Shown: piece by piece, positions 1-8,935 of the stretch
Position numbering within the stretch: the stretch's first letter is position 1
How the letters are laid out: every line of letters begins with the position of its first letter
Source of the DNA: Streptomyces sp. RB17
Lineage (GTDB): Bacteria; Actinomycetota; Actinomycetes; Streptomycetales; Streptomycetaceae
Direction of reading: 5' to 3'
Length of the DNA stretch: 64,000 nucleotides
NCBI RefSeq assembly: GCF_009604455.1
Contig: NZ_WEGL01000002.1
Coordinates: forward strand, 806,001 to 870,000
Notes under the pieces: generated by a model
Seen by the model: only the letters and a program-made list of their open reading frames with translations
Databases searched by the model: none
What the model was told of the DNA's origin: nothing
Program-made: the position numbers and the translations under genes

Positions 1-305
1 AGCGCTTCCTGCTGGGCGGCCAGGTCGCCTGGCGCACCCTGCTGCCGGGCGCGCTCGCCACCGTCGTCGGCCTGGCCGGCCTGCGGGCCTTCTCCTACCT
101 CGTCTTCACCCCGCTCATCGTCACCAACGCGCTCAGCTACGGCGCCGTCGGCACCGTCCTGGTGGTCGAGTCCTGGCTGATCGGCGTCGGGTTCGTCATC
201 TACGGCGGCGCCCTGTTCGGCCGCTGGTTCACCGAGCACCACTGGACGCCGCACCACGACGACCGGGGAGAGAAGGGCCTGGAACCGCGCCGGGGGAAGT
301 ACTGA
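1..305 (+). CDS. YihY/BrkB-family membrane protein (C-terminal part)
   Basis: Only the 3' end of this gene is in the window. The reading frame that ends in TGA at 303-305 encodes about 100 residues with two or three hydrophobic segments (around LLPGALATVVGLAGL, YLVFTPLIV and VLVVESWLIGVGFVIYGGAL), followed by a charged, His-rich tail ending in GKY. This pattern fits the C-terminal half of actinobacterial YihY/BrkB (formerly called ribonuclease BN-like) inner-membrane proteins, whose molecular role is unsettled. The start and N-terminal half lie to the left. It is read rightwards and converges on the export cassette; only 27 bp separate the two stop codons. Confidence 0.6.
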   Translation, partial: RFLLGGQVAWRTLLPGALATVVGLAGLRAFSYLVFTPLIVTNALSYGAVGTVLVVESWLIGVGFVIYGGALFGRWFTEHHWTPHHDDRGEKGLEPRRGKY

Positions 306-332
306 ACGCTCCCCGGCCGGCCGCGGCGGACG

Positions 333-3158
333 TCACGTCAGCTGGCGACGCACCAGCTCGTGCAGCCGGCCCGTGGTGTCGGCGAGCAGCTCGGCCGGAG
401 TGCCCTGCTGGACGACCTTGCCGTCCTCCATCACGATCACCCGGTCGGCGTCCAGGACCGTCGACAGCCGGTGCGCGATGACGACCCGGGTGGCGTTCAG
501 CTTGCGGGTGCTGTCGATCACGATGCGCTGGGTGTCGTTGTCCAGGGCGCTGGTGGCCTCGTCGAAGAACAGGATGCGCGGGCGCCGGATCAGGGCCTGC
601 GCGATCATCAGCCGCTGCCGCTGGCCGCCGGAGATCGCCCCGTTGCCCGCCACGATCGTGTGCAGGCCCATCGGCATCCGCTTGATGTCCTCCGCGAGCC
701 CCGCCATCTCGGCCGCCGCCATCGCCTCCTCCGGCGTGTACGGCTCGGCGCCGCAGATGACGTCCAGGAGGGAACCGGTGAACGGCTGCGCGTGCTGGAG
801 CACCACCCCGCACTGGCGGCGCACGGCCGACTGGTCCAGTGCCGCGAGGTCCTGGCCGTCGTACAGGACGCTGCCGGAGACCGGCTTGTCGAAGCCGATC
901 AGCAGCCGCAGCAGGGTGGACTTGCCGCAGCCGCTCGGGCCCACGACCGCCACGAACTCGCCCGGCCGGACGGCGAAGGACACGTCGTCCAGGACCAGCG
1001 GGCCGTCGTCGGCGTACCGGAAGGACAGCCGGCGGGCCTCGATCGCGCCGGACAGCGGCCCCGGCCGGGTGCTCGACGTGCGCACCTCGGGGGTCGCCTC
1101 GAACACCGGCTTGATCTCCTCGAACAGCGGCAGCGCGGCCACCGCCGAAACGAAGGAGCCGGTCAGCTGGGTGACCGAGGTCAGCACCATGGTCACCGAG
1201 GTGTTGAAGGTCAGGAAGTCCGCCGCCGACATCGCGCCCTTCGCCGGGCCCGCCAGCAGCATGAACATCAGCAGGGTGCACACCGGCAGGTAGATACCGC
1301 CGAGCACCGTGGTGAGGTTCTTGATCCGGCCGACCTTCTGCTGCAGTTCCCGGCTGCGCGCGAACTCCCGCGCCCAGGCCGCGTACGCGTAGTTCTCGGC
1401 CGCCGCCACCCGCAGCTTGGGCAGGCCGCGCAGGGTCTGGAAGGCCCGGTTGTTCAGCTTGTTGCCGAGCACCGTCAGCTTCCGCTGCCAGCGCACCTGC
1501 CACAGCCCCAGCCCCAGGAACACGGCCCCGATGACGACGAGCATGCCGAGCGCCGCCAGGGCCATCGACGGGCTGTACCAGAACAACAGGCCCAGGTTCA
1601 TCGCGCCGACCGTCACCGACTGAGCCACCACCGGGCCGACGCCCGCCAGCAGCCGGCGGATCGCGCTGATGCCCATGGCCGCGCTGGCGAGTTCACCGGT
1701 GGAGCGCTGGGTGAAGAAACGGGTGGGCAGGCGCAGCAGCCGGTCCCAGACGGCGGGCTGGAGCGCCGCCTCGATCCGGCCCTCCAGGCGCAGGATGGAC
1801 AGGTTCTCCAGCAGCGTGAACGCCGCCGCGACCACCCCGCTCACCATCACGGCCAGGCACACCTGGACGATCAGGCCCTCCTGCGCCCTCGGCACGAACT
1901 CGCCGAGCACCTTGCCCGTCGCGACCGGCACCAGCGCGCCGATCGCCACCGTCACCAGCCCGGCCAGCAGCAGACCGAGCAGATCGCCGCGGGTGCCCTG
2001 CAGGCTGAACCGCAGCAGACCGAACGGGGAGAGCCCCTTGTCGGGCAGCGGCCGGTAGAACATCACCGCGCGCGGCTCGAACTCCTCCGCGTTCGCCTTC
2101 TCGATCGGCGTCTCGCGTCCGGTGCCGGGGTGCACGGCCACATAGCCGCCGCGCCGCCACAGCAGAGCGACCGGCGCCCCCGACAGCGCCCGGTGCCCGA
2201 CCAGCGGGCCCACGTTCTCCCGCCACCAGCGCCCCTGCAGCCGTACGGCCCGGACCCGCACCCGGGAGGCGAGCGCCACCCGTTCGACCGGGTCGAGGCG
2301 CTCGCTCTCGGTGCCGCTCTGCGCGGGCTCGGCGAGCTTGATCCCGGCCGCCTCGGCGACCAGCTTGCAGGCGGCGTAGCCGGCGTCGGCGTCCGCGGCC
2401 GTCGCCCGGCGGTCCGAGCGCTTGCCGATGGACGCCAGCAGAGTCTGGTCGGCCTGGGCGCGCACCGCCTCACCGGCCTTGATCCCGGCGGCCGTACGGG
2501 TCTCGTGGGTCCGCTCCAGCTGCTCGATCCACCGGTCCAGCGCGGTCAGCAGCCGGTACTGCTGGTCGACCATCGACTGCCACAGCGCCGGGTCCATCAG
2601 CAGGTCGGCGGCGGCCTCCGCACCGTACAGCGAGCCGTACTGGACGCTGCCCGGCGGCACCTGCATCCAGAACACGTCGTCGTCGGAGGGCGTGGCGGTC
2701 CGCTCCTCCGCCATCGGCGCCTGGAACAGGACGGACAGGCCACGGCCGACGCCGAGCGCGACCGCGTACTCCAGCGGGCTGGTGGCGGGCGGCACGTACT
2801 GGGGGTTGCCGTACTCGTCGTACGACCAGGTCTGGGTGTTCGCCGGCTGGTACAGCTCGCGCAGGCTGATCCGGTGCACCACGCAGTCCCGGACCGGGCG
2901 GGCCACCAGGGTGTGCTGGGGGCCGGCGACCGGGCCGAGCAGCAGCGTGCCCGGCTCCAGCCGGCCCAGGTGGTGCCAGTGGCCCTGCTGGACGGCGTCC
3001 ACCGCGAACAGATCCAGGGCGCCGGCCGCGACCAGCCACAGCACCTGCGGGCCTTCCAGGTCCAGACGGTTGAAGCCGGCGCAGTCCATGCGCGTGCCCA
3101 GCGAGCCGAGCGCGCCGATGACGAGGTCGCCTCCGTACCCTTCCTGAACAGTCGTCAT
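333..3158 (-). CDS. NHLP-type bacteriocin export ABC transporter, permease/ATPase
   Basis: A 941-residue ABC exporter half-transporter of the NHLM/NHLP bacteriocin-system type. The first 400 or so residues are the long N-terminal region typical of this subfamily and carry no C39 peptidase motif. Six transmembrane helices follow, then an ATPase domain with Walker A GPSGCGKST (about residue 740), signature ISGGQRQRL (about 843) and Walker B ILFFDEATSALD (about 863). I chose the ATG at 3158 (MTTVQEGYGG), one base after the stop of the peptidase-containing transporter, over an ATG 36 bp upstream because it fits tight coupling. It probably pairs with the product of 3160-5379 to pump the leader peptide encoded at 6284-6499. 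It is the last gene of the operon. Confidence 0.88.
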   Translation of the reverse strand: MTTVQEGYGGDLVIGALGSLGTRMDCAGFNRLDLEGPQVLWLVAAGALDLFAVDAVQQGHWHHLGRLEPGTLLLGPVAGPQHTLVARPVRDCVVHRISLRELYQPANTQTWSYDEYGNPQYVPPATSPLEYAVALGVGRGLSVLFQAPMAEERTATPSDDDVFWMQVPPGSVQYGSLYGAEAAADLLMDPALWQSMVDQQYRLLTALDRWIEQLERTHETRTAAGIKAGEAVRAQADQTLLASIGKRSDRRATAADADAGYAACKLVAEAAGIKLAEPAQSGTESERLDPVERVALASRVRVRAVRLQGRWWRENVGPLVGHRALSGAPVALLWRRGGYVAVHPGTGRETPIEKANAEEFEPRAVMFYRPLPDKGLSPFGLLRFSLQGTRGDLLGLLLAGLVTVAIGALVPVATGKVLGEFVPRAQEGLIVQVCLAVMVSGVVAAAFTLLENLSILRLEGRIEAALQPAVWDRLLRLPTRFFTQRSTGELASAAMGISAIRRLLAGVGPVVAQSVTVGAMNLGLLFWYSPSMALAALGMLVVIGAVFLGLGLWQVRWQRKLTVLGNKLNNRAFQTLRGLPKLRVAAAENYAYAAWAREFARSRELQQKVGRIKNLTTVLGGIYLPVCTLLMFMLLAGPAKGAMSAADFLTFNTSVTMVLTSVTQLTGSFVSAVAALPLFEEIKPVFEATPEVRTSSTRPGPLSGAIEARRLSFRYADDGPLVLDDVSFAVRPGEFVAVVGPSGCGKSTLLRLLIGFDKPVSGSVLYDGQDLAALDQSAVRRQCGVVLQHAQPFTGSLLDVICGAEPYTPEEAMAAAEMAGLAEDIKRMPMGLHTIVAGNGAISGGQRQRLMIAQALIRRPRILFFDEATSALDNDTQRIVIDSTRKLNATRVVIAHRLSTVLDADRVIVMEDGKVVQQGTPAELLADTTGRLHELVRRQLT

Positions 3159-3159
3159 C

Positions 3160-5379
3160 TCAACGCTCCCTGACCAGCGCGGCGTACGTGCCACCGTGCG
3201 CCACCAGCTCCTCGTGCCGCCCGCGTTCGACGACCGTGCCGTGCTGGAGCACCACGATCTCGTCGCTGTCGCGGACCGTGCTCAGCCGGTGCGCGATCAC
3301 CACGCAGGCGCAGCCGCGCCGGCGCAGGTTGTCCATCACGACCAGCTCGGTCTCCGCGTCCAGCGCGCTGGTCACCTCGTCCAGGACGAGGATGCTCGGC
3401 CTGCGGACCAGGGCGCGGGCGATCTCGAGCCGTTGCCGCTGGCCGCCGGAGAAGTTGTGGCCGTCCTGCTCGACCTTGCTGTGGATGCCGCCCGGCCGGC
3501 GCATCACCACGTCGTACAGCGCCGCGTCCTTCAGCGCCTCCACCACGGCCTCGTCCGGGATCGACGGGTCCCACAGCGCCACGTTGTCGCGCACCGAGCC
3601 CTCGAAGAGGAACACGTCCTGGTCGACGAAGGAGACGGAGGCGGCGAGCGCGCCGCGCGGGATGTCCTCGAGGCGGCGCCCGTCGATGCGGATCACCCCG
3701 TCCCACGGCGCGTACAGGCCCGAGATCAGCCGGGACACCGTGGACTTGCCGCTGCCGGACCCGCCGACCAGCGCCACCTGCTGCCCCGGGCCCACGGTCA
3801 GGTCGAAGCCGCTCAGCAGCGGCTTGTCCAGCGGGCTGTAGCCGAACGTGACGTTCTCCAGCTCGACGTGCCCGTGCAGCCGGCGCGTGGAATCGGCGCC
3901 GCCCCGGCGGGCGTAGAGCGGGTCGGCCTGGAAGTTCTCCACGTCCTTCAGCCGGGCCACGTCGGCCGCGAAGTCCTGGATGCGGCCCGCCACGCCGTTG
4001 AGCCGGGTGAGCGGGGCGGTGAACCGGGTGACCAGTGCCTGGAAGGCGACGAGCAGCCCCACCGAGATGTGCCCCTCGACCGCGCGCAGGCCGCCGATCC
4101 ACAGGATCAGCGCGCTGTTGAACGTGGCGAGCGTCGGCGCGACCACCCCGAGCCAGGCGCTCGGCACCCCGAGCCGCTGCTGCTCCTCCAGCGTGGTGGC
4201 GTGCTGCCCGGCCCACTTGCGGAAGAAGCCGTCCTCGCCGCCGGTCGCCTTCATCGTCTCGATCAGCTGAAGACCGGTGTACGAGGTGTTGGTGAGCCGT
4301 GCCGTGTCCGCGCGCAGCTTCGCCGTACGGGTCGCGCGCAGCCGTACGACCAGCCGCATGGCGACCACGTTGAACAGGGCCACGCCGATGCCGACGAACG
4401 TCAGCTGCGGGTCGTAGGTGTAGAGCAGCACGGCGTACAGCACGACGACGATCGCGTCCACGCCGGCTGCCGCGAGGTCGCGGGCCAGGGTCTCGGCGAC
4501 CTGGTCGTTGGACTGCAGGCGCTGCACCAGGTCGGCGGGGGAGCGCTGGGCGAAGAACGTCACCGGCAGCCGCAGCAGATGGCGCAGGAAGCGGGCGCTG
4601 GAGAGGGTGGAGGAGATGATCCGGCCGTGCAGCAGGTTGGCCTGCTGGAGCCAGGTCAGCACCAGGGTGAGCAGGACGCAGGTGCCCATGGAGGCGAACA
4701 GCACGCCCAGCAGGGAGGTCCGGCCGCCGATGAGGAACGTGTCGATGTAGGTGCGGCTGAGCGCGGGCACGGCGGCGCCGACCGCGACCAGCAGCAGGCT
4801 CGCCAGGACGGCGGCGGGCAGGGTGCCGGCGGTGCCGCGCAGCCGGGCCGGCATCGCGCCGAGCACGCCCGGCTTGCGGCCGCCCTTGCTGAAGCCGTCG
4901 CCCGGCTCCATCACCAGCACCACACCGGTGAAGCTTCCGTCGAACTCCTCCATGGGCACGAAACGGCGGCCCTTGGCGGGGTCGTTGATGTACACGCCGC
5001 GCCGGCCGAAGCGGCGGCCCATGCCGTCGTAGACGACGTAGTGGTTGAACTCCCAGAATAGGACGGCCGGTGCCTGCACCTCGGCGAGGGCGGCCAGGTC
5101 CATCTGCATGCCCTTGGCGGTCAGGCCGTAACTGCGGGCCGCCTTCAGCAGATTGGAGGCGCGCGAGCCGTCGCGGGAGACGCCGCAGGCGATGCGCAGT
5201 TCCTCCAGGGGGACGTGCCGGCCGTAGTGGCCGAGGACCATGGCGAGCGAGGCGGCGCCGCACTCGACCGCCTCCATCTGGAGCACGGTGGGTGTACGGA
5301 CCGTGCCGCCACGGGGCTTGGGGACCGGGCGCTTGGCCGGGGCGGCGCGTCTGCGGCCGCGTTCCTGCGTGGCGGTCAC
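3160..5379 (-). CDS. NHLP-type peptidase-containing ABC transporter (C39/permease/ATPase)
   Basis: A 739-residue peptidase-containing ABC transporter. An N-terminal C39 peptidase has its catalytic Cys in VECGAAS (Cys40), His in EFNHYVVYDG (His113) and Asp in INDPAKG (Asp133). A six-helix permease follows, then an ATPase with Walker A GGSGSGKST (about 545), FSGGQRQRL (about 643) and ILVLDEVTSALD (about 665). Such proteins cut leader peptides after a Gly-Gly pair and export the core. The GTG start at 5379 overlaps the TGA of the adaptor gene as GTGA, so I prefer it to an ATG 102 bp upstream. The natural substrate is the double-glycine peptide encoded at 6284-6499. Confidence 0.92.
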   Translation of the reverse strand: MTATQERGRRRAAPAKRPVPKPRGGTVRTPTVLQMEAVECGAASLAMVLGHYGRHVPLEELRIACGVSRDGSRASNLLKAARSYGLTAKGMQMDLAALAEVQAPAVLFWEFNHYVVYDGMGRRFGRRGVYINDPAKGRRFVPMEEFDGSFTGVVLVMEPGDGFSKGGRKPGVLGAMPARLRGTAGTLPAAVLASLLLVAVGAAVPALSRTYIDTFLIGGRTSLLGVLFASMGTCVLLTLVLTWLQQANLLHGRIISSTLSSARFLRHLLRLPVTFFAQRSPADLVQRLQSNDQVAETLARDLAAAGVDAIVVVLYAVLLYTYDPQLTFVGIGVALFNVVAMRLVVRLRATRTAKLRADTARLTNTSYTGLQLIETMKATGGEDGFFRKWAGQHATTLEEQQRLGVPSAWLGVVAPTLATFNSALILWIGGLRAVEGHISVGLLVAFQALVTRFTAPLTRLNGVAGRIQDFAADVARLKDVENFQADPLYARRGGADSTRRLHGHVELENVTFGYSPLDKPLLSGFDLTVGPGQQVALVGGSGSGKSTVSRLISGLYAPWDGVIRIDGRRLEDIPRGALAASVSFVDQDVFLFEGSVRDNVALWDPSIPDEAVVEALKDAALYDVVMRRPGGIHSKVEQDGHNFSGGQRQRLEIARALVRRPSILVLDEVTSALDAETELVVMDNLRRRGCACVVIAHRLSTVRDSDEIVVLQHGTVVERGRHEELVAHGGTYAALVRER

Positions 5380-6182
5380 GGGAGCAGCCAATCGATCGGG
5401 TGCTGGTCGGCCAGCTTGACGGAACCGGAGGCGAGCGTCATGGAGTCGAGCCGGAACGGCGGCCCGTCGCTGGTGGACCACTGGTAACCGCTCTTGGTGG
5501 CCGTCGACGTGTCGAGCGCGACCAGTACGGCCACCGGGCGGCCCTTGCCGGTGAACTGCTGCCCGAGCTGGCTGTCGCCGAGGAACGCGGAGATCGACTG
5601 TGCGGACTGCGCGGTCCGGTCCACCGACTTCACCCGGCCGCGCAGCACGCCGTAGGTCTGCGCCGGCACCGAGGAGACGGTGAGGTCGACGGAGGCGTGC
5701 GCCGGGATGGCGGCGGCGTTCTGGGCGGGGACGTACACGGTGGCGTACAGCGGGTCGGAGGCGTGCGCGATCTTCTCCACGGCGGCGACATCGGTGCCGG
5801 TCTGGATGATCTGGCCGATGGTGGCGGCGAGCGTGGTGACACGGCCCGCGGCGACCGTGCGGACCACCGAATCGCCCTGTGCCGTACGGACCTTGAGGAC
5901 CGGAGCGTTCGCGGGCAGCCGCTCGCCCTGCCGGGCGAGGACGGCCGTCACCTGGCCGGACACCGGGCTCTGCAGCACATAACTGCCCTGACCGTGCGTG
6001 AGGACGGCCGGTGCGCTCACCGTGGAGGCGACCGAACCGGTCACCGCCCAGACGGAGGCCGCCGCCATGACGACGACGGTGACGCCCAGGGCGAGCCAGC
6101 CCTGGGGGCGCGCCAGCCGCACCGGAAGGTCCAGCTCTTCCGGCGACTGGAGCTTGGCGAGGGCCTGTTGGCGGAACTGCAC
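5376..6182 (-). CDS. HlyD-like adaptor of the NHLP bacteriocin export system
   Basis: A 268-residue membrane-anchored secretion protein. Residues about 28-50 form one transmembrane helix (GWLALGVTVVVMAAASVWAV). A periplasmic-adaptor-like biotinyl/lipoyl hairpin region follows (VLQSPVSGQVTAVLARQGERL, then a second half around VRTVAAGRVTTLAATIGQII). It is shorter than Gram-negative HlyD proteins, as usual for actinobacterial NHLM-system secretion proteins. Translation starts at GTG 6182 behind a GGGAAG ribosome-binding site; the same GGGAAGTTCC string precedes the peptide gene. The stop overlaps the start of the peptidase transporter. It probably guides the peptide from the transporters across the cell envelope. 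Confidence 0.85.
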   Translation of the reverse strand: MQFRQQALAKLQSPEELDLPVRLARPQGWLALGVTVVVMAAASVWAVTGSVASTVSAPAVLTHGQGSYVLQSPVSGQVTAVLARQGERLPANAPVLKVRTAQGDSVVRTVAAGRVTTLAATIGQIIQTGTDVAAVEKIAHASDPLYATVYVPAQNAAAIPAHASVDLTVSSVPAQTYGVLRGRVKSVDRTAQSAQSISAFLGDSQLGQQFTGKGRPVAVLVALDTSTATKSGYQWSTSDGPPFRLDSMTLASGSVKLADQHPIDWLLP

Positions 6183-6235
6183 GGAACTTCCCTCACCTGT
6201 GGGAGAGACGCGGGTGTTTCAGGGCATCCGAGAGC

Positions 6236-6260
6236 CCCGGAGCCGAGGGACGGCTCCGGG
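6236..6260 (-). terminator. Hairpin between the leader peptide gene and its export genes
   Basis: CCCGGAGCC (6236-6244) and GGCTCCGGG (6252-6260) form a perfect 9-bp stem with a 7-nt loop. It sits in the 101-bp gap between the peptide stop and the adaptor start. There is no U-run, which is normal for actinobacterial terminators. A partial terminator or mRNA-stabilising hairpin here would make the peptide transcript more abundant than the transporter mRNA. The inverted repeat is seen directly; the regulatory role is inferred. Confidence 0.6.
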
Positions 6261-6283
6261 ACTTCCGATGCAACGAGGTGCGA

Positions 6284-6499
6284 TCAGAGACCGGCGACCA
6301 GGTCGGTGACCGGCTGCACGTTCAGGCCGGTGACACCCTCGACGGTGCCGATGGCCGTGTCGGCCACGCCCGAGACCGGGGCGATGCCGTTCAGGGCACC
6401 CGTGGCGGAGTTGAGGGCGTTCACGGACAGACCGCCGGAGACGTTGTCCAGCTCGGCGTCCGAGATCTCGACGGTCTCGACCTGGGGGGTGGAGTTCAT
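6284..6499 (-). CDS. Double-glycine leader secreted peptide (bacteriocin-like precursor)
   Basis: A 71-residue precursor. Residues 1-23 are a leader ending in ISDAELDNVSGG, a classic double-glycine (lantibiotic A2-type) cleavage motif with acidic and hydrophobic residues at the expected spacing. Residues 24-71 are a 48-residue core beginning LSVNALNSATG and ending VTDLVAGL. The core has no Cys, no aromatic residue and no Lys, Arg or His, and is rich in Gly, Ala, Val, Ser and Thr with a slight negative charge. The ATG at 6499 follows GGAAGGGAAG. It is the first gene of the export operon, and no lanthionine, cyclodehydratase or radical SAM enzyme is nearby. It is probably exported as an unmodified peptide; its activity (bacteriocin, signal or surface peptide) is unknown. 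Confidence 0.8.
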   Translation of the reverse strand: MNSTPQVETVEISDAELDNVSGGLSVNALNSATGALNGIAPVSGVADTAIGTVEGVTGLNVQPVTDLVAGL

Positions 6500-6952
6500 G
6501 GTGGAACTTCCCTTCCTAATGGATATTTCACAAGGGGGAGCGGCCCCCTCTGGGGACAGACGGACGGCCGCGACCGCGGGCGCCGGGCCCCCGTCGCCGG
6601 GAGCCCGCCGCGACCCCCGCGGTGCGATGGATCAAAGCACGCAGCGGGTGTGGGCTTCCAATCAACCTGGGCTCTCACCTGGGCACTTGATGTTCGAAGG
6701 GGTGCATCCGTGCAGGCGTGCGCACGCCACGTCGGCGACTCCTTCACATGCGGCACGGCATCGTCGCGGTAGGCCTCTTGCCCAATGGACGGCGAATCCG
6801 GCACTCCACACCAAAGGAGTGCCGGGGGGCGTGCGGATGTGCAGATCTCCGGTCAACGGTGACTTGGTTGAGTATTCAATGTGCAGATTCCCTGAAGCAG
6901 GGATTCCACATTGCGTCCGGAACGGACCGTTACCGATCAGTAGCAGTCCGTG
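6500..6952. other. Intergenic region upstream of the peptide export operon
   Basis: About 450 bp with locally lower GC than its surroundings and no convincing gene on either strand; the short open frames lack codon bias and ribosome-binding sites. It must contain the promoter of the leftward peptide-export operon. A 6-bp stem (AGGGGG at 6533-6538, CCCCCT at 6544-6549) lies in the probable 5' untranslated region 34 bp before the peptide start. Confidence 0.5.
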
Positions 6953-7366
6953 TCAGCCCAGAATCGCGTACACCGTGCTCGCCCGGGCCGCGAGCGCCCC
7001 CGAATCCGCGTCGCTCAGGGTGATGTCCGCGAACGCCATCCGGCGGCCCAGTTTGGTCAGCACCGCTTCGATCCGGACATCCGAACCGGTCACCGCCCGC
7101 TGGAACGACGTCGACTGCTGAACCGTCGTCATCGGCACGAAACCGCCCCGCGCGGCGGACACCGCGATCACCGTCGCCGTGTCGGCGGCCGCCATCAGGG
7201 CCTGCCCCGACAGGCCCCCGCCCTCCCGGGCCAACCGCTCGGACCAGGGCAGTCGCAGCACGGCCCGGTCCTCGCCCACTGCCTCGACGGCGAGCCCGAG
7301 ATCGAGCACCCAGGGGGCGAAGCGGGTGGAGAGGATCTTGTCGGCCTCGGCAGGGGTCATCGTCAT
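6953..7366 (-). CDS. PaaI-like hotdog-fold thioesterase
   Basis: A 137-residue single hotdog domain. The central segment GGLSGQALMAAADTATV matches the helix and active-site region of PaaI/YbdB-type acyl-CoA thioesterases, followed by the TTVQQSTSFQRAV strand region. These enzymes hydrolyse acyl-CoA or aryl-CoA esters in the cytosol; the substrate cannot be told from sequence. I start it at ATG 7366 (MTMTPAEADK), where homology begins; a longer in-frame version would add 64 low-complexity residues. It is monocistronic and divergent from the serine protease. Confidence 0.8.
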   Translation of the reverse strand: MTMTPAEADKILSTRFAPWVLDLGLAVEAVGEDRAVLRLPWSERLAREGGGLSGQALMAAADTATVIAVSAARGGFVPMTTVQQSTSFQRAVTGSDVRIEAVLTKLGRRMAFADITLSDADSGALAARASTVYAILG

Positions 7367-7549
7367 GCGGGGAGTGTTCCCGGCCGCTCGCGGCGACACG
7401 CGGGGCGTGGCCGATTCGCCCGCCCGGCACGGCCGTTGGGAAACGGAATTGAACACACCGCACGGCCGGTGCGTACGTACGGCCATCCAGGCGCCCCGAT
7501 ACGAACTGCCCGCAAGCGGCAGGCCCCCGTCCCCAGGAGGTCGAGAAGT

Positions 7550-8935
7550 TTGAGTCACAAGCGAATGCCCAAGCGCAAGGCCGCGATAGCGGTGGGCGGT
7601 GTCGCGGCCCTCGGAGCGGCGGCGCTTCTGCTGCCCAACGCCAACGCCTCACAGGACAAGAACCAGGCGTCGAGCACCACCGGCACCGCGAAGACGCTGA
7701 AGGCCACTCAGGCCTCGAACCTGGCCGCCCAGCTCCAGAAGGCCCTCGGTGACGCCTTCGCCGGGTCCTACTTCGACAGCGGCAGGCAGCAACTCGTCGT
7801 CAACGTGGTCTCCGGCGACAACAACGTGATCCAGCAGGCGAAGAAGGCGGGCGCGGTCGTCCGGCAGGTGAAGAACAGCACCAGCGACCTCAAGGCCGCC
7901 GCCGGCACGCTGAAGACCAAGGCGACGATCCCCGGCACCTCCTGGGCCGTGGACCCGCGCACCGACAAGGTTCTCGTCACCGCCGACTCCACCGTGACCG
8001 GCGCCAAGTGGGACAGACTGCAGTCGACCGTGCAGAGCCTCGGCTCCGGCATGGCGACGCTGAAGAAGTCCGCCGGCACCTTCAAGACCTTCGTCTCGGG
8101 CGGCGACGCCATCTTCGCCCAGACCCAGCAGGGTGGCGTCCGCTGCTCCCTCGGCTTCAACGTCACCGCCTCGGACGGCAGTCCCGCCTTCCTGACGGCC
8201 GGTCACTGCGGAGTCGCCGCCAAGGACTGGTCCGACTCGCAGAACGGCCAGCCCGTCGCCACCGTGGACCAGGCCAAGTTCCCCGGCAACGACTTCTCGC
8301 TCGTCAAGTACAACGACCCGAGCACGCAGGCGCCCAGCGAGGTCAACACCGGCAACGGCCAGACCGTGCAGATCACCCAGGCCGCCGATGCCACGGTCGG
8401 CGAGACCGTGTTCCGCATGGGCTCCACCACCGGTCTGCACGACGGCCAGGTCACCGGTCTCGACGCCACCGTGAACTTCGCGAGCGAGACCGTCCCGGGC
8501 GCCACCGACACCGTCAACGGCCTCATCCAGACCAATGTCTGCGCCGAGGCCGGCGACAGCGGCGGCTCCCTGTTCACCCAGGACGGCGGCGCCGTCGGCC
8601 TCACCTCCGGCGGCAGCGGCGACTGCACCAGCGGCGGCGAGACCTTCTTCCAGCCGGTCACCGCCGCCCTGCAGGCCACCGGCGCGACCCTCGGCAACGC
8701 GGGCAACGCCGGCAACGGCGCGGGCGGCCAGTCGGGCTCCGCCGACCCGTCGGCATCGGCGGGCGACCAGCAGGGCGCGGGCGGCGATCAGACCGGCGGC
8801 TCCGCCGACCCGTCCGCCTCGGCCGGGGACCAGTCCGGTGCCGGTGCCGGCTCCGCGGACCCGTCCGGCAGCGGCAGCGACCAGTCCGGCGCCGGCTCCG
8901 CGAACGACGGGTCGTCCCTGACCAGCACGCGGTAG
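7550..8935 (+). CDS. Secreted S1-family (streptogrisin/alpha-lytic-like) serine protease
   Basis: A 461-residue secreted protease. The TTG start at 7550 has an AGGAGG ribosome-binding site at 7535-7540. A signal peptide (basic MSHKRMPKRK, then AAIAVGGVAALGAAALLL) is followed by an alpha-lytic-type propeptide and a chymotrypsin-fold domain with catalytic His219 (TAGHCG), Asp248 (GNDFSLVKY) and Ser337 (GDSGGS). The last 90 or so residues form a Gly/Ala/Ser/Asp/Gln-rich tail built on SADPSASAGDQ repeats, probably a disordered cell-wall-associated or linker segment. The propeptide implies autocatalytic maturation outside the cell. It is monocistronic with strong hairpins downstream. The fold and triad are certain; the substrate is unknown. 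Confidence 0.92.
   Translation: MSHKRMPKRKAAIAVGGVAALGAAALLLPNANASQDKNQASSTTGTAKTLKATQASNLAAQLQKALGDAFAGSYFDSGRQQLVVNVVSGDNNVIQQAKKAGAVVRQVKNSTSDLKAAAGTLKTKATIPGTSWAVDPRTDKVLVTADSTVTGAKWDRLQSTVQSLGSGMATLKKSAGTFKTFVSGGDAIFAQTQQGGVRCSLGFNVTASDGSPAFLTAGHCGVAAKDWSDSQNGQPVATVDQAKFPGNDFSLVKYNDPSTQAPSEVNTGNGQTVQITQAADATVGETVFRMGSTTGLHDGQVTGLDATVNFASETVPGATDTVNGLIQTNVCAEAGDSGGSLFTQDGGAVGLTSGGSGDCTSGGETFFQPVTAALQATGATLGNAGNAGNGAGGQSGSADPSASAGDQQGAGGDQTGGSADPSASAGDQSGAGAGSADPSGSGSDQSGAGSANDGSSLTSTR

Noticed and set aside
360..3173. A 937-codon plus-strand open frame opposite the ABC transporter gene
   Set aside because: It mirrors the minus-strand gene, is Arg/His/Gln-rich without any family motif, and exists because high-GC third positions suppress stop codons.
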